Shown: piece by piece, positions 33,185 through 41,454 of the stretch | Numbering within the stretch: position 1 is the stretch's first letter | How the letters are laid out: every line of letters begins with the position of its first letter | From: Luteibacter sp. | GTDB taxonomy: Bacteria; Pseudomonadota; Gammaproteobacteria; Xanthomonadales; Rhodanobacteraceae | Assembly: GCF_009912395.1 (NCBI RefSeq) | Contig: NZ_WNDO01000026.1 | Coordinates: 1-64,000 of the forward strand | Length of the DNA: 64,000 bases | Direction: 5' to 3' | The notes under the pieces: generated by a model | The model's input: only the letters and a program-made list of their open reading frames with translations | Database searches by the model: none | What the model was told of the DNA's origin: nothing | Program-made: the position numbers and the translations under genes

Positions 33185-34249
33185 ATGCGAATCACGATTC
33201 TCGCCTTACTGGCGATATCGTCCCTCGGCGTCCATGCGGCGACCGTGGGAGAGCTGCACCGAACGACCACGACAGCGACGGCGGCCCTGCGGGACGCCGG
33301 TCATTCGGACCGCCTGGCGATCACCGTCTGGTATCCCGCCGTGGATGGTGTACAGGAAATGCCACTGGATATCGGGCCGCCTGGCAAGCCGCTGTTTCTT
33401 CCCGGGCACGCGGCACCCGATGCGCCGTTTGCCGCCGGCCGCTATCCGGTGGTGTTGCTGTCGCACGGCTTCGGCGGCACGGCGCGGATGATGGGATGGT
33501 TCGGGACGGCGCTCGCACGACGTGGTTATGTCGTGGTGGCGGTGGATCATCCTGGCAATAATGGACGGGGCGACATCACCCTGACCGGTGCCGCATTGTG
33601 GTGGGAACGCGCGGAAGATCTGAAGGCGGCCTGGCGGGCCGTGCAAGACGATGCCACGGTATCTGCGCATCTGGATACGCATCGCCTGGGTGTCGCGGGG
33701 TTCTCGGCGGGTGGATTCACCGCGCTGGTGGCGGGTGGTGCGCGAGTGAATGTCCCTCATTTCGTCGCTTTCTGCGACAGGCATCCCGACGATGGCGTGT
33801 GTCGTCCGCAGATGGAAGCACCCCAACTGGCCCAGGTGGATCGGCACAGGCTGGCCGGCGATCCCGTGCTCGGCCCCCAACTGCCGAACGCCGGCAAGGA
33901 CCATTCGATTCCTGGCGTGAAAGCGGTTTTCGCGATGGCACCCGCGATCGTGCAGGGGATCGATCCCGCTTCGTTTGCCCGTCTAAGGATGCCGGTAGGC
34001 ATCGTGGCAGGAGAGAGCGACGATGTCGCGCCGCCGGCCACCAATGCCGATGTCGCGGCGTCCGCTATTCCTGGCGCACGGATCGATCGTCTGGTGGGCG
34101 TAGGGCATTACGACTTTCTCGCCGATTGCACCGAGGCGGGCCGGTCGGTGGTTCCGCAATGTACGAAGGCGAAGGCTCAGACCCTGGCTCATGAGCGAGC
34201 CATCGCCGATGCGCTGCGCTTGTTCGCGACGATGCCGGGAGCGCGATAG
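33185..34249 (+). CDS. Exported alpha/beta hydrolase (PAF-acetylhydrolase-like)
   Basis: A signal peptide (ITILALLAISSLGVHA) leads an alpha/beta hydrolase with the oxyanion strand PVVLLSHGFGGT, the nucleophile elbow GFSAGG and a late His in GVGHYDFLADC. The blocks resemble predicted dienelactone hydrolase or platelet-activating-factor acetylhydrolase proteins. It should work in the periplasm as an esterase. ATG 33185 follows a GGGGAA ribosome site, 28 bases after the AraC gene, so the two likely share a transcript. The substrate is unknown. Confidence 0.82.
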   Translation: MRITILALLAISSLGVHAATVGELHRTTTTATAALRDAGHSDRLAITVWYPAVDGVQEMPLDIGPPGKPLFLPGHAAPDAPFAAGRYPVVLLSHGFGGTARMMGWFGTALARRGYVVVAVDHPGNNGRGDITLTGAALWWERAEDLKAAWRAVQDDATVSAHLDTHRLGVAGFSAGGFTALVAGGARVNVPHFVAFCDRHPDDGVCRPQMEAPQLAQVDRHRLAGDPVLGPQLPNAGKDHSIPGVKAVFAMAPAIVQGIDPASFARLRMPVGIVAGESDDVAPPATNADVAASAIPGARIDRLVGVGHYDFLADCTEAGRSVVPQCTKAKAQTLAHERAIADALRLFATMPGAR

Positions 34250-34346
34250 ACGCGGCGGGGGACGACGCCATTCAGGGAAAGATGCGATGTCCGCAATCCT
34301 GGCGTCTGCGTAGGATGGACGGAGATCAACGGACGATCGTCGCCTT

Positions 34347-36164
34347 ATGCCCTTCGAGCTTCCCATGCCACCTCCTCCGCCAGCCATCGTGGCGTTGGCG
34401 TCGAGGGTGGAGGCTTCCCATATAACGCCCGTAGACGCCGAGAACGTTGTTGCGGCGGCGTGGCTCGAACTACGCAGGGATGCGACGTTCGGGCGTTTCT
34501 GTCGGCGCTATCACGCTGATCCCGAAAGCCTGGTCGCGCATCCGGATGGAACCTTCTCCCTTCGTTCGGTAGATGACGACGGGATCACCGAGATTCATTT
34601 CAGGCCATTCGATAGCCAGGGACGCTTCACAGGGCCTTTTGCCCTGGAAACGGACGCAGCGAAATGGAAGTCATCGCTCGATATCCTCCTTAGTTACACC
34701 TATGCTCTCGCACGCGATATCGGCAATGACGCGGTCGGTATTTCCAGGATGAATGGCATGCTGCTGGACCGTATGCTGGAACGTATCGACGGGGAGGGCG
34801 TGGAGAGGACGCGGACAGCGTCAGTGGTGCGCGCGCTCGAGTTGTTTGCCTCGCTGTATCGAAATGACGATGGTCACGTCATACCTGGGGCAGATATCGG
34901 GGGGTACCGGTATGCAATCGATCAAGACGCGTTCGCGCGCCGCTTCGATGCGGATCACCGCATGTCGTATCTCACGGGGTGGGTGACGGCGCTTCCGCGG
35001 GAGGAAATATCGTCGCGCGTGGCGATGCGGGTATTGGGAAAGCTAGCCGGCCATCTGAAGTCCTTGTACGCCGATGATGTCATGCTGCCGATGAGCCCTG
35101 ATGAGGAGGGCAAGCGATGGTTCGTCGAATCGATGCGAAGCCGGGTGGTTTCGGGCGCTGCATCGCGAGGTGTCGCCATCGATGGCGGCACGGCGGATTT
35201 CGCGGCCAATGTGCTTTGGTGCATTCACATGGATGATCTGGCGGTGCGGAACGCGTTGCCGTCATTGCCTAACGTAGCGATTCCGACGGTCGGCAACTCG
35301 GCAACATCTTCTTTTCCGTCCTCGTCCGTTGGGTCGGGTGCCTCTCCTTCGATCACCTATTCCCCCGACACGACGTTTCCTCCACGTTCCGTTGAGTCCG
35401 ACAGGCCCTCCTCGCCGGTCGGAAAGGAGCCGCCTGCGATCGATGACGGCATGGCCTATCGGCCATGGACCATGGTGGTAAAGGTCGCCACGGTGGTGGG
35501 TGCCGTGCTCGTCTTCGGCGCTGGCGTGGTCACCGCGCTTACGGCGTCGCAGAAAGCCGCCGTGGTCCTGCTGGGAAATGCTGCGGCGGCTGCGGGCGCG
35601 ACCTTGCTTGCGATCATGGTGCCGGGTGTCGAGAACGTGGCAAGTGCGGTTGGTACCTCGGGCCTGCTCTATGCCAGTGCCGTCGACTCCCTGGTAGCCA
35701 ACGGCGTCGCACCGCAGCTCGCAAAGAGCGCGGCGATGGTTGAGGTATCCGGCGTCTATATTCTCGTCGGTGTCGGCGTGGCGCAGAGCGGCGAGGCGCT
35801 GGAAGCGTTGAAGCATCATCCGGGATGGCGAGCGGCACTGAAGGCAGCAGCCAGCATCCTCGCGACGATCGGTACCGCGGCGGCGGGTACGCCTGCGGCC
35901 GACAAGGCTGACCAGGCCAGTATCGCGGATCCGCAATACCGCTTTTTCAACAAACATCCCGATGTGCCCGAGCGCCTGGGGCACACGGGTAATGGTGCGG
36001 TCCTCGTGGGTGTCGGTGTCTTGCATACCGTGGACGAGATTCCTGGGGAAAACGAGACGCCACCCGATGACAACACGGCACCGGAAGACGAATCCATGTC
36101 ATGGTGGCAGGTGTTGTTGTCGTTCTTCGATCCGTCCGGACTTCCCTCCCGTCGATCGCCCTAG
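34347..36164 (+). CDS. Uncharacterised 605-residue protein with hydrophobic C-terminal domain
   Basis: I do not recognise the family. Residues about 1-310 are soluble (FGRFCRRYHADPESLVAHPD, GITEIHFRPFDSQGRFTGPF). A Ser/Pro-rich linker lies at about 315-370. After it come hydrophobic segments (MVVKVATVVGAVLVFGAGVV, AAVVLLGNAAAAAGATLLAI) and a helical stretch ending about 500, then an acidic tail. There is no signal peptide. The layout (soluble head, linker, hydrophobic insertion domain) would suit a membrane-active toxin or effector, but no catalytic motif or immunity gene is seen. It is a single gene with ordinary codon use. Confidence 0.6.
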   Translation: MPFELPMPPPPPAIVALASRVEASHITPVDAENVVAAAWLELRRDATFGRFCRRYHADPESLVAHPDGTFSLRSVDDDGITEIHFRPFDSQGRFTGPFALETDAAKWKSSLDILLSYTYALARDIGNDAVGISRMNGMLLDRMLERIDGEGVERTRTASVVRALELFASLYRNDDGHVIPGADIGGYRYAIDQDAFARRFDADHRMSYLTGWVTALPREEISSRVAMRVLGKLAGHLKSLYADDVMLPMSPDEEGKRWFVESMRSRVVSGAASRGVAIDGGTADFAANVLWCIHMDDLAVRNALPSLPNVAIPTVGNSATSSFPSSSVGSGASPSITYSPDTTFPPRSVESDRPSSPVGKEPPAIDDGMAYRPWTMVVKVATVVGAVLVFGAGVVTALTASQKAAVVLLGNAAAAAGATLLAIMVPGVENVASAVGTSGLLYASAVDSLVANGVAPQLAKSAAMVEVSGVYILVGVGVAQSGEALEALKHHPGWRAALKAAASILATIGTAAAGTPAADKADQASIADPQYRFFNKHPDVPERLGHTGNGAVLVGVGVLHTVDEIPGENETPPDDNTAPEDESMSWWQVLLSFFDPSGLPSRRSP

Positions 36165-36177
36165 TGAAGGAGAACCC

Positions 36178-36220
36178 AAAAAGACCTGGCCATCCCCTTG
36201 CCCCGTAGGATGACCAGGTT
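36178..36220 (-). terminator. Terminator for the omptin gene (possibly bidirectional)
   Basis: GACCTGGCCATCC (36183-36195) and GGATGACCAGGTT (36208-36220) form a stem with one mismatch. On the minus strand the hairpin is followed by CTTTTTGGG, giving the T run expected after the omptin stop at 36250. It lies between two convergent genes and may act on the other side too. Confidence 0.75.
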
Positions 36221-36249
36221 CCGCACGTGAGCGGACAAGGGTGGTGGGA

Positions 36250-37209
36250 TCAGAACCGGTAGGTGGCGCCGACGTTGAACATCATGCTGCGGTTGGCGGC
36301 GCTCGCGCCGAGGGCGATAGGTTCGCCTTCGAGGGTTCCCCGACCGGTGCCTCTTGTTTCGTAGTACTTCTCGTAGCTGGTTCGTGCGGATAGCGACCAA
36401 CGGCTATCGATGGCGTAGTCCGCCTTGACCGATGCGCCGATCATCTTCGAGTTGCCGCCGCGAAGGCTGGAAATGTAGTTGCGCGGGATATGGTTGTCCC
36501 GATCTGTTCCGCGAGCCCACAACGAACCCGTGAGTTCCCCGGACACGGTCCATTTGCCGCGTTGGAAATCCGTGGCGATACCCAGGTAAGGCGCGCGCCA
36601 GCGCTGGGTATAGGTGATGCCCTTGCCGTCGAATGCCTCGACGGTGTCGCGAAAGCCGTCGGCTTCTTGATACTGGCTGGAATAGACACCGCTTCCGCCG
36701 TTGCCGTCCCAACTCAGCTCCTTGTAGCGATAGCCGGCCAGTCCACGGAACGAGAAGTCGCCTGTCGAGGCAAAGGTGTAGCCGACGCGGGTATCGATAC
36801 CGGAGGCTTTGCGCAATGTCGTCTGGGGGTGCGTTGAACGATCGGTCCAGTCGGCCAGGCCTTCGTCGATACCTTCAAAATCATAGTCCCTCATGCGTGT
36901 TCCGCCGGAGGCGACCTTCGTCCATGCCTGGGTATCCCAGGTCCAGCGCTCGTCGATGCGGAATCGGAAGTCGGCACCGATTACCGGTGCGGAGGCCGTA
37001 CGCCAGTTCAGCTGGCTTAGCCGGTTGCCATCGGGCGTGAACACCCTTTCCTGCGACTTGTTATGCAGCGTGCCGGTAAACAGGCTGCCGCTGAAACGTT
37101 GGTTGTCCACGACGGTACGACGGCTGTCCGTATCGACATCGGCTGCCTGGGCGAGGGGCGCTGCGAGCGCAGCAAGGGAAAGGAAGGCGGCTGTGTGGGA
37201 GGCTTTCAT
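36250..37209 (-). CDS. Omptin-family outer-membrane protease
   Basis: The 319-residue protein has a signal peptide (AAFLSLAALAAPLAQA) and a ten-strand barrel ending in GATYRF. The omptin active site is complete: the Asp pair is in MRDYDFEG (OmpT Asp83/Asp85 region) and the His-Asp dyad in DRDNHIPRNY (OmpT Asp210/His212 region). WTDRSTHPQT and GFRDTVEAF also match family blocks. It would cleave peptides, including antimicrobial peptides, at the cell surface. ATG 37209 follows an AGGAG ribosome site. It lies a few kilobases from the lanthipeptide locus; a link is only a suggestion. Confidence 0.88.
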   Translation of the reverse strand: MKASHTAAFLSLAALAAPLAQAADVDTDSRRTVVDNQRFSGSLFTGTLHNKSQERVFTPDGNRLSQLNWRTASAPVIGADFRFRIDERWTWDTQAWTKVASGGTRMRDYDFEGIDEGLADWTDRSTHPQTTLRKASGIDTRVGYTFASTGDFSFRGLAGYRYKELSWDGNGGSGVYSSQYQEADGFRDTVEAFDGKGITYTQRWRAPYLGIATDFQRGKWTVSGELTGSLWARGTDRDNHIPRNYISSLRGGNSKMIGASVKADYAIDSRWSLSARTSYEKYYETRGTGRGTLEGEPIALGASAANRSMMFNVGATYRF

Positions 37210-37527
37210 TTCTGTATCACTCCTGATGGATAAGCGCGACGACTGGGGATTCGCCGCGCCCCCCAAGCTATCGGCGCGTGCCGTATGCGCCTATCGGATT
37301 CGTCCTAGAAACGCGTGTTTACGGCGCCATGTCGCGCATTGGAGACGATCGCTACATGAGCGGAACGATTCCGGCGCGAAGGGATCACCCGGCCTCGTGC
37401 CCTATCCGCTGCGATGTATTTCGCCATTCATGACCAATGGCACGGGGGCAATGAAGCTGACTGGGCGTTAATGAAAGGGATGCCCCGCATCGGGCAGATG
37501 CTGTCGAATGCTCAATCCGGATATGCC

Positions 37528-39057
37528 ATGACGTTCCCGATGTTGCCGTCCAGCCGCCGCGCGCGCTGGTTTGCGGTCCTCTGCTCCGCATCGCTGCTGC
37601 TTTCGCCGCATGTTCTTGCGGAAGAAAAGAAGGCCGATGCCTCCTCCCACGAAGACAAGAAGAGCGAGTCCGATCTCCCTCCGTTGCCTGCGGACAAGAC
37701 GATCCACCAGAGCGTCCGCGTGGACGGCCGTATGCTGTCGTACGACGCCACGGTGGGCACCATCGTCGTGCGCAACGACAAGGGCAAGAAGATCGCCGAG
37801 GTGGTCTATACCGCCTATGTCGTGCCACACAAGGGCCCGGGTCGGCCGGTGACGTTCGCCTTCAACGGTGGTCCCGGTGCGTCGTCGGTGTACCTCAACA
37901 TGGGCGCGATCGGTCCGAAGCGCGTGCAGTTCGGCATGGATGGCAACGCGCCGTCCGACGCCGCGGTGACCAAGGACAATCCCTCCACCTGGCTGGACAT
38001 GACCGACCTAGTCTTCATCGATCCGGTGGGTACGGGGTTCTCGCGTTCGCTGGAAGACGACGATGCGACGAAGAAGGATTTCTACGAGACCGAGGCGGAC
38101 ATCAAATACCTCTCGCGCGTGGTCTACGACTGGCTGGTGAAGTCGGGCCGCCTGCGCGATCCGAAGTACGTCGTCGGTGAAAGCTACGGCGGCTACCGCG
38201 CGCCGCGCATCGCCTACACCCTGCAAACCGGCATGGGCGTGGGCGTGAACGGGCTGGTGATGGTTTCGCCGTACATCGACCCGGCCGCGATTGGCGATGG
38301 CGATTCGCTGTCGCCGTTGCCCTGGATGATCAACCTGCCGTCCATGGCCGCCGGCCACCTGGAAGAGCAGGGGCGGTTCTCGCCGCAGGCCGTCCAGGAG
38401 GTCGAGAACTACGTGCGCAAGGACTTCGTCGTCGATTTCCTTGCCGGTCGTTCCGATCCGGGCGCCGTGGCGCGCATGGTGCAGAAAGTTTCCGGCTATA
38501 CCGGCCTGGATCCCGCGCTGGTGGCGAAGCTCGACGGCCGCGTGGGTATCAGTACCTTCCTGCGCGAGGCGCATCGCTCGGAGAAGAAGATCGGCAGCGT
38601 CTACGACTCCAACGTCACCGCATGGGATCCGTTCCCGGGTGCCGCGCGGCAGCAGTCCGGTGACCCGATCCTCGAGGCGATCATCGCGCCGGCTACCAGT
38701 GCCGTGGTGGACTTCATCACCCGCGAGGTGGGCTGGAAGCCCGATGCGCATTACGAAGCGCTGTCGTTCAAGGTCAACGAAGCGTGGGATCGTGGTTCGC
38801 CCGACGACAAGCCCGTCGCCGACCTGCGCAAGGCCATTGCCAACGACCCGAACATGCATGTGTTGATCGCGCACGGCTACAACGACCTGTCGTGTCCGTT
38901 CTTCGCGTCACGCTTGATCCTCGACCAGATGCCGGCCTTCGGGCAGGCCGAACGGGTGAAGTTGGCGATCTATCCCGGCGGTCACATGTTCTACGGGCGC
39001 CCGGATAGCAACCGCGCGTTCAAGGCCGATGTCGGAAAGATGTTCGGCGTGAAGTGA
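37528..39057 (+). CDS. Exported S10-family serine carboxypeptidase-like peptidase
   Basis: A signal peptide (ARWFAVLCSASLLLSPHVLA) precedes an S10 peptidase with FNGGPGASSVYLNMGAIGP (oxyanion strand), the nucleophile in VVGESYGGYRAPRIA (Ser about 219), a late Asp in HGYNDLSCPF and His in YPGGHMFYG. These are the catalytic triad of serine carboxypeptidases. It would trim C-termini of peptides in the periplasm or outside. ATG 37528 sits at the signal peptide; ATGs at 37471 and 37492 in the same frame are possible. A strong hairpin follows the stop. Confidence 0.87.
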   Translation: MTFPMLPSSRRARWFAVLCSASLLLSPHVLAEEKKADASSHEDKKSESDLPPLPADKTIHQSVRVDGRMLSYDATVGTIVVRNDKGKKIAEVVYTAYVVPHKGPGRPVTFAFNGGPGASSVYLNMGAIGPKRVQFGMDGNAPSDAAVTKDNPSTWLDMTDLVFIDPVGTGFSRSLEDDDATKKDFYETEADIKYLSRVVYDWLVKSGRLRDPKYVVGESYGGYRAPRIAYTLQTGMGVGVNGLVMVSPYIDPAAIGDGDSLSPLPWMINLPSMAAGHLEEQGRFSPQAVQEVENYVRKDFVVDFLAGRSDPGAVARMVQKVSGYTGLDPALVAKLDGRVGISTFLREAHRSEKKIGSVYDSNVTAWDPFPGAARQQSGDPILEAIIAPATSAVVDFITREVGWKPDAHYEALSFKVNEAWDRGSPDDKPVADLRKAIANDPNMHVLIAHGYNDLSCPFFASRLILDQMPAFGQAERVKLAIYPGGHMFYGRPDSNRAFKADVGKMFGVK

Positions 39058-39066
39058 TCCATCCGG

Positions 39067-39095
39067 CGATGCGCCGCCCTGTCGGCGGCGCATCG
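39067..39095 (+). terminator. Perfect hairpin after the S10 peptidase
   Basis: CGATGCGCCGCC (39067-39078) pairs fully with GGCGGCGCATCG (39084-39095) around five bases, ten bases after the stop codon. A T run is lacking, so it is a terminator-like or RNA-stabilising hairpin. Confidence 0.6.
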
Positions 39096-39133
39096 ATCCG
39101 CATCCTGGATACCGGTGCAAGCGGCTTAATACA

Positions 39134-39147
39134 CAAGTTATAACTTG
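39134..39147 (+). promoter_or_regulatory. Perfect palindrome upstream of the MerR gene
   Basis: CAAGTTATAACTTG is a perfect 14-base palindrome, close to the SoxR-type core CAAGTTAACTTG. It lies 70 bases upstream of the regulator start, as expected of a MerR-family autoregulatory operator between promoter elements. Confidence 0.6.
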
Positions 39148-39217
39148 CTAAATGGCGTGAGCGAGGAATATCCTAAGTAACCGCTTGGATATTTTTTCCG
39201 TCTTCGGAGCCACCGGG

Positions 39218-39643
39218 ATGCCCATGACGACACTGGATATCGCCGACGTCGCTCGCCTGTCGGGTATTCCCGTCGCGTCGTTGCGCTACTACGAACAACG
39301 TGGACTCATCGCCTCGGTGGGGCGTTCGGGTCTGCGACGCCTGTTCGCGTCGGAGGTGCTGGAGCGCCTGCACCTGATCGGCCTGGCACGGATGGCCGGT
39401 TTTTCGTTGCGGGAGATCGGCTCCGTCTTCGCCTTGCGGGGCGACAGGCCGCTCGAACGGCTGGCGCTCCAGGCACGGGTGGACGCGCTCGACGAGACGA
39501 TTCGACAGTTGAGCGCATTGCGCGATGGCCTGCAGCACGCGTGTACCTGCGACCAGGCGGACTTCACGCGCTGCGACGATTTTCGCGCCATCGTCGACGG
39601 GCGGATCGACGAGCCTCAGGCGGTGGCCGGTGCGATCCGGTAG
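39218..39643 (+). CDS. MerR-family transcriptional regulator
   Basis: The 141-residue protein has the MerR winged helix (IADVARLSGIPVASLRYYEQRGLIAS) then a coiled-coil dimer helix (about 70-110). The C-terminus has Cys residues (ACTCDQADFTRC) that could sense metal or redox state, although they do not match the SoxR CxxCxC cluster. ATG 39218 follows a GGAGCCACCGGG site; 39224 is an alternative. The palindrome upstream is its likely own operator. The last 28 bases overlap the convergent SufR-like gene. Confidence 0.85.
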   Translation: MPMTTLDIADVARLSGIPVASLRYYEQRGLIASVGRSGLRRLFASEVLERLHLIGLARMAGFSLREIGSVFALRGDRPLERLALQARVDALDETIRQLSALRDGLQHACTCDQADFTRCDDFRAIVDGRIDEPQAVAGAIR

Positions 39644-40278
39644 ACACAACGCCCACCCCCCGACAGCAGGTGCTTCTCCCGCGTGACGGTGGCGCCGGTG
39701 CCCACGACGGCGCGGAACAGCTCGAGTTCGCTACGGCAGAAGCCCTGGCAGACCTGCGCGGCCGCGCAGATGGGACAGTGCTGTTCGATGAGTAGCCAGT
39801 CCTTGCCGTCGCGCTCCACGTGGGCCATGTAGCCCTCGTCCGAGCGCAGCACGGCGAGTTGTTTCAGGCGCTGTTCCAACGATTCGCCGCCGCAGGCGCC
39901 GAGGTAGTCGGCGCGCATCCTGGCTTCGCGCCGGGCAATGAGTTCATTCAGGCCGTCCTCGCCGAAAACCTCGCGCACCGCGCCGATCAGCTGGACGCTG
40001 AGCTGCGCATGCGTGTCGGGATAGCGCGTGTTTCCCGCCTCGGTCAGTCGCCACAGTTGCCGCGGCCGGCCTGCGCCGGTCGGCGCTTCCTGCTGGCCTT
40101 CGATCAGGTTCGCGCCGACGAGTTTCTGTACCTGCTGGCGGGCGGCTTCCGCCGTCATGCCCAGTTCGCGCGCCAGGCTGGCCGTGGCGATGGGTCCCTT
40201 CGTCTTGATGAGGAAGAGCAAGCGGTCGGTGGCCGGGGTGAGCACCGTCTTATCGAAGCTTTCGTTCGTTTTCGCCAT
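39616..40278 (-). CDS. SufR-like Fe-S-type transcriptional regulator
   Basis: The 220-residue protein has an N-terminal winged helix (ATASLARELGMTAEAARQQVQKL, in two parts) and a wing with PTGAGRPRQLWRLTEAG. The C-terminus holds Cys residues in HCPICAAAQVCQGFCRSELELF and GGGRCVYRI, the pattern of SufR-type repressors that bind an Fe-S cluster. It would sense iron or oxidative stress. The start is ATG 40278; the frame upstream is not coding. A MEKHLA gene lies 92 bases upstream on the same strand. Confidence 0.82.
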   Translation of the reverse strand: MAKTNESFDKTVLTPATDRLLFLIKTKGPIATASLARELGMTAEAARQQVQKLVGANLIEGQQEAPTGAGRPRQLWRLTEAGNTRYPDTHAQLSVQLIGAVREVFGEDGLNELIARREARMRADYLGACGGESLEQRLKQLAVLRSDEGYMAHVERDGKDWLLIEQHCPICAAAQVCQGFCRSELELFRAVVGTGATVTREKHLLSGGGRCVYRIAPATA

Positions 40279-40370
40279 CGGTGTTGCCGCGGCATTTATC
40301 CAAGTCGTCGTGATCGGCATGGTCGCATCGGGCGTGCGCAAAGCGCAAGAAACGCCATGCCGCTCACGGC

Positions 40371-40835
40371 TCAAGCACTTGGAATATCCACCACCAGGGG
40401 AATCATCGCGGCCTGCCCCCGATAGGTGCCATCGGCATCCGTCAGCTGCCACACCGTGACGTTCTCGATCCAGAAACGTCGGCCGTCCCGGGTGATACGC
40501 ACGCCGCGGTAGTCCTGGACGAAGCCATGGCGATTCACCTGGTCGAGAAAGGCCTGGCGCTCGGACCGTTCCGGCGCTTCGGCGGAGAAGCGCGAAGGCA
40601 GGGCGGTGAGGGTGTCCCAGTCGTAACCGAAGATCGCCTGCACTCGCTTGTTGCCGTACATGAAGACCGGGTCGGCCGTGGTGTCGTGGGCGAGCAGGCC
40701 GAAGGGAGCCGATTCGTACAACCACCGGGCGCCCCGTACGACGCCCAGTCCGGCCGGCACCAGGGACGTACCCAGCAGGCGTTCGTAGCTGTCCGTCAGG
40801 AGGCGGAAGAAGGTGGCGTCCGTTTGCAGCGACAT
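40371..40835 (-). CDS. MEKHLA-domain (PAS-like) protein
   Basis: The 154-residue protein is a single PAS-like sensor domain of the MEKHLA type, with VMYGNKRVQAIFGYDWDTL replaced here by FMYGNKRVQAIFGYDWDTL and the later YRGVRITRDGRRFWIENVTVW. It has no output domain. MEKHLA proteins are small cytoplasmic sensors of unknown signal, often near redox or metal genes. The same strand continues to the SufR-like regulator, so the two may form an operon. ATG 40835 starts at SLQTDATFF. Confidence 0.8.
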   Translation of the reverse strand: MSLQTDATFFRLLTDSYERLLGTSLVPAGLGVVRGARWLYESAPFGLLAHDTTADPVFMYGNKRVQAIFGYDWDTLTALPSRFSAEAPERSERQAFLDQVNRHGFVQDYRGVRITRDGRRFWIENVTVWQLTDADGTYRGQAAMIPLVVDIPSA

Positions 40836-40955
40836 CGGTGGATCTCATGGGTGGGGGCCACTGTGATATCGCGGCGCCTCTCCCTGGTCATGATCGAATC
40901 CATCGCGATTGGCCATTCCAGCGCAGGGGGCGAATTACCATTTGGAAATTTTTGC

Positions 40956-40967
40956 TTGCCATGGCAA
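40956..40967 (+). promoter_or_regulatory. MarR-type operator upstream of the efflux operon
   Basis: TTGCCATGGCAA is a perfect 12-base palindrome in an AT-rich stretch, 25 bases before the marR-like ATG at 40993. Autorepressing MarR proteins usually bind such a palindrome over their own promoter. Confidence 0.65.
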
Positions 40968-40992
40968 TTAGTAGTCTTCTATCATTTTCGCC

Positions 40993-41451
40993 ATGCACCC
41001 CCGGGACAAGCTCTACATGCAGTTGACCACCCTGGTGCCGGCGACGAGCCGGCGCTGGATGCGTCTGGTCGACATGCGCCTGGGCGACCTGGATGTCACT
41101 TCCGCCACCGTGGTGCCGCTGATCTTCATCAGCCGCTCGAAGGGCGGCATCAACCAGGTGACCCTGGCCGAGCAAGTCGGTGTCGTCGGCCCGACCCTGG
41201 TCCGCACACTGGACAAGCTGGTGGAGCTGGGCCTGGTGGTGCGCGAGAACGACCCCGGCGACCGCCGTGCGAAGACCCTCTGGCTCACGGAACGCGGCCA
41301 GGAGATGGCCGACCTGCTCGAGGCGCGGCTGATTGCCGTGCGCCGCGAGGTGTTCGACCGCCTTCCCCCGGACGACATCAAGGCGGCCGTCCGCGTCCTG
41401 CAAGCCCTGATGGACGTGGTCGGCGGCGAGCGCGACGACCCAGAAAGCTGA
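40993..41451 (+). CDS. MarR-family repressor of the efflux operon
   Basis: The 152-residue protein has the MarR winged helix (VTLAEQVGVVGPTLVRTLDK) with the wing LVVRENDPGDRRAKTLWLTERG. Such proteins repress efflux genes until a phenolic or other small ligand binds. It is the first gene of the five-gene operon and starts 3 bases before the stop of nothing else; the next gene follows after 3 bases. The perfect palindrome at 40956 is its likely binding site. Confidence 0.88.
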   Translation: MHPRDKLYMQLTTLVPATSRRWMRLVDMRLGDLDVTSATVVPLIFISRSKGGINQVTLAEQVGVVGPTLVRTLDKLVELGLVVRENDPGDRRAKTLWLTERGQEMADLLEARLIAVRREVFDRLPPDDIKAAVRVLQALMDVVGGERDDPES

Positions 41452-41454
41452 TCC

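Noticed and set aside
39616-40848. A 410-codon minus frame as a single regulator
   Set aside because: The part above 40278 is a shadow of the MEKHLA gene in another frame; the SufR-like protein starts at ATG 40278.
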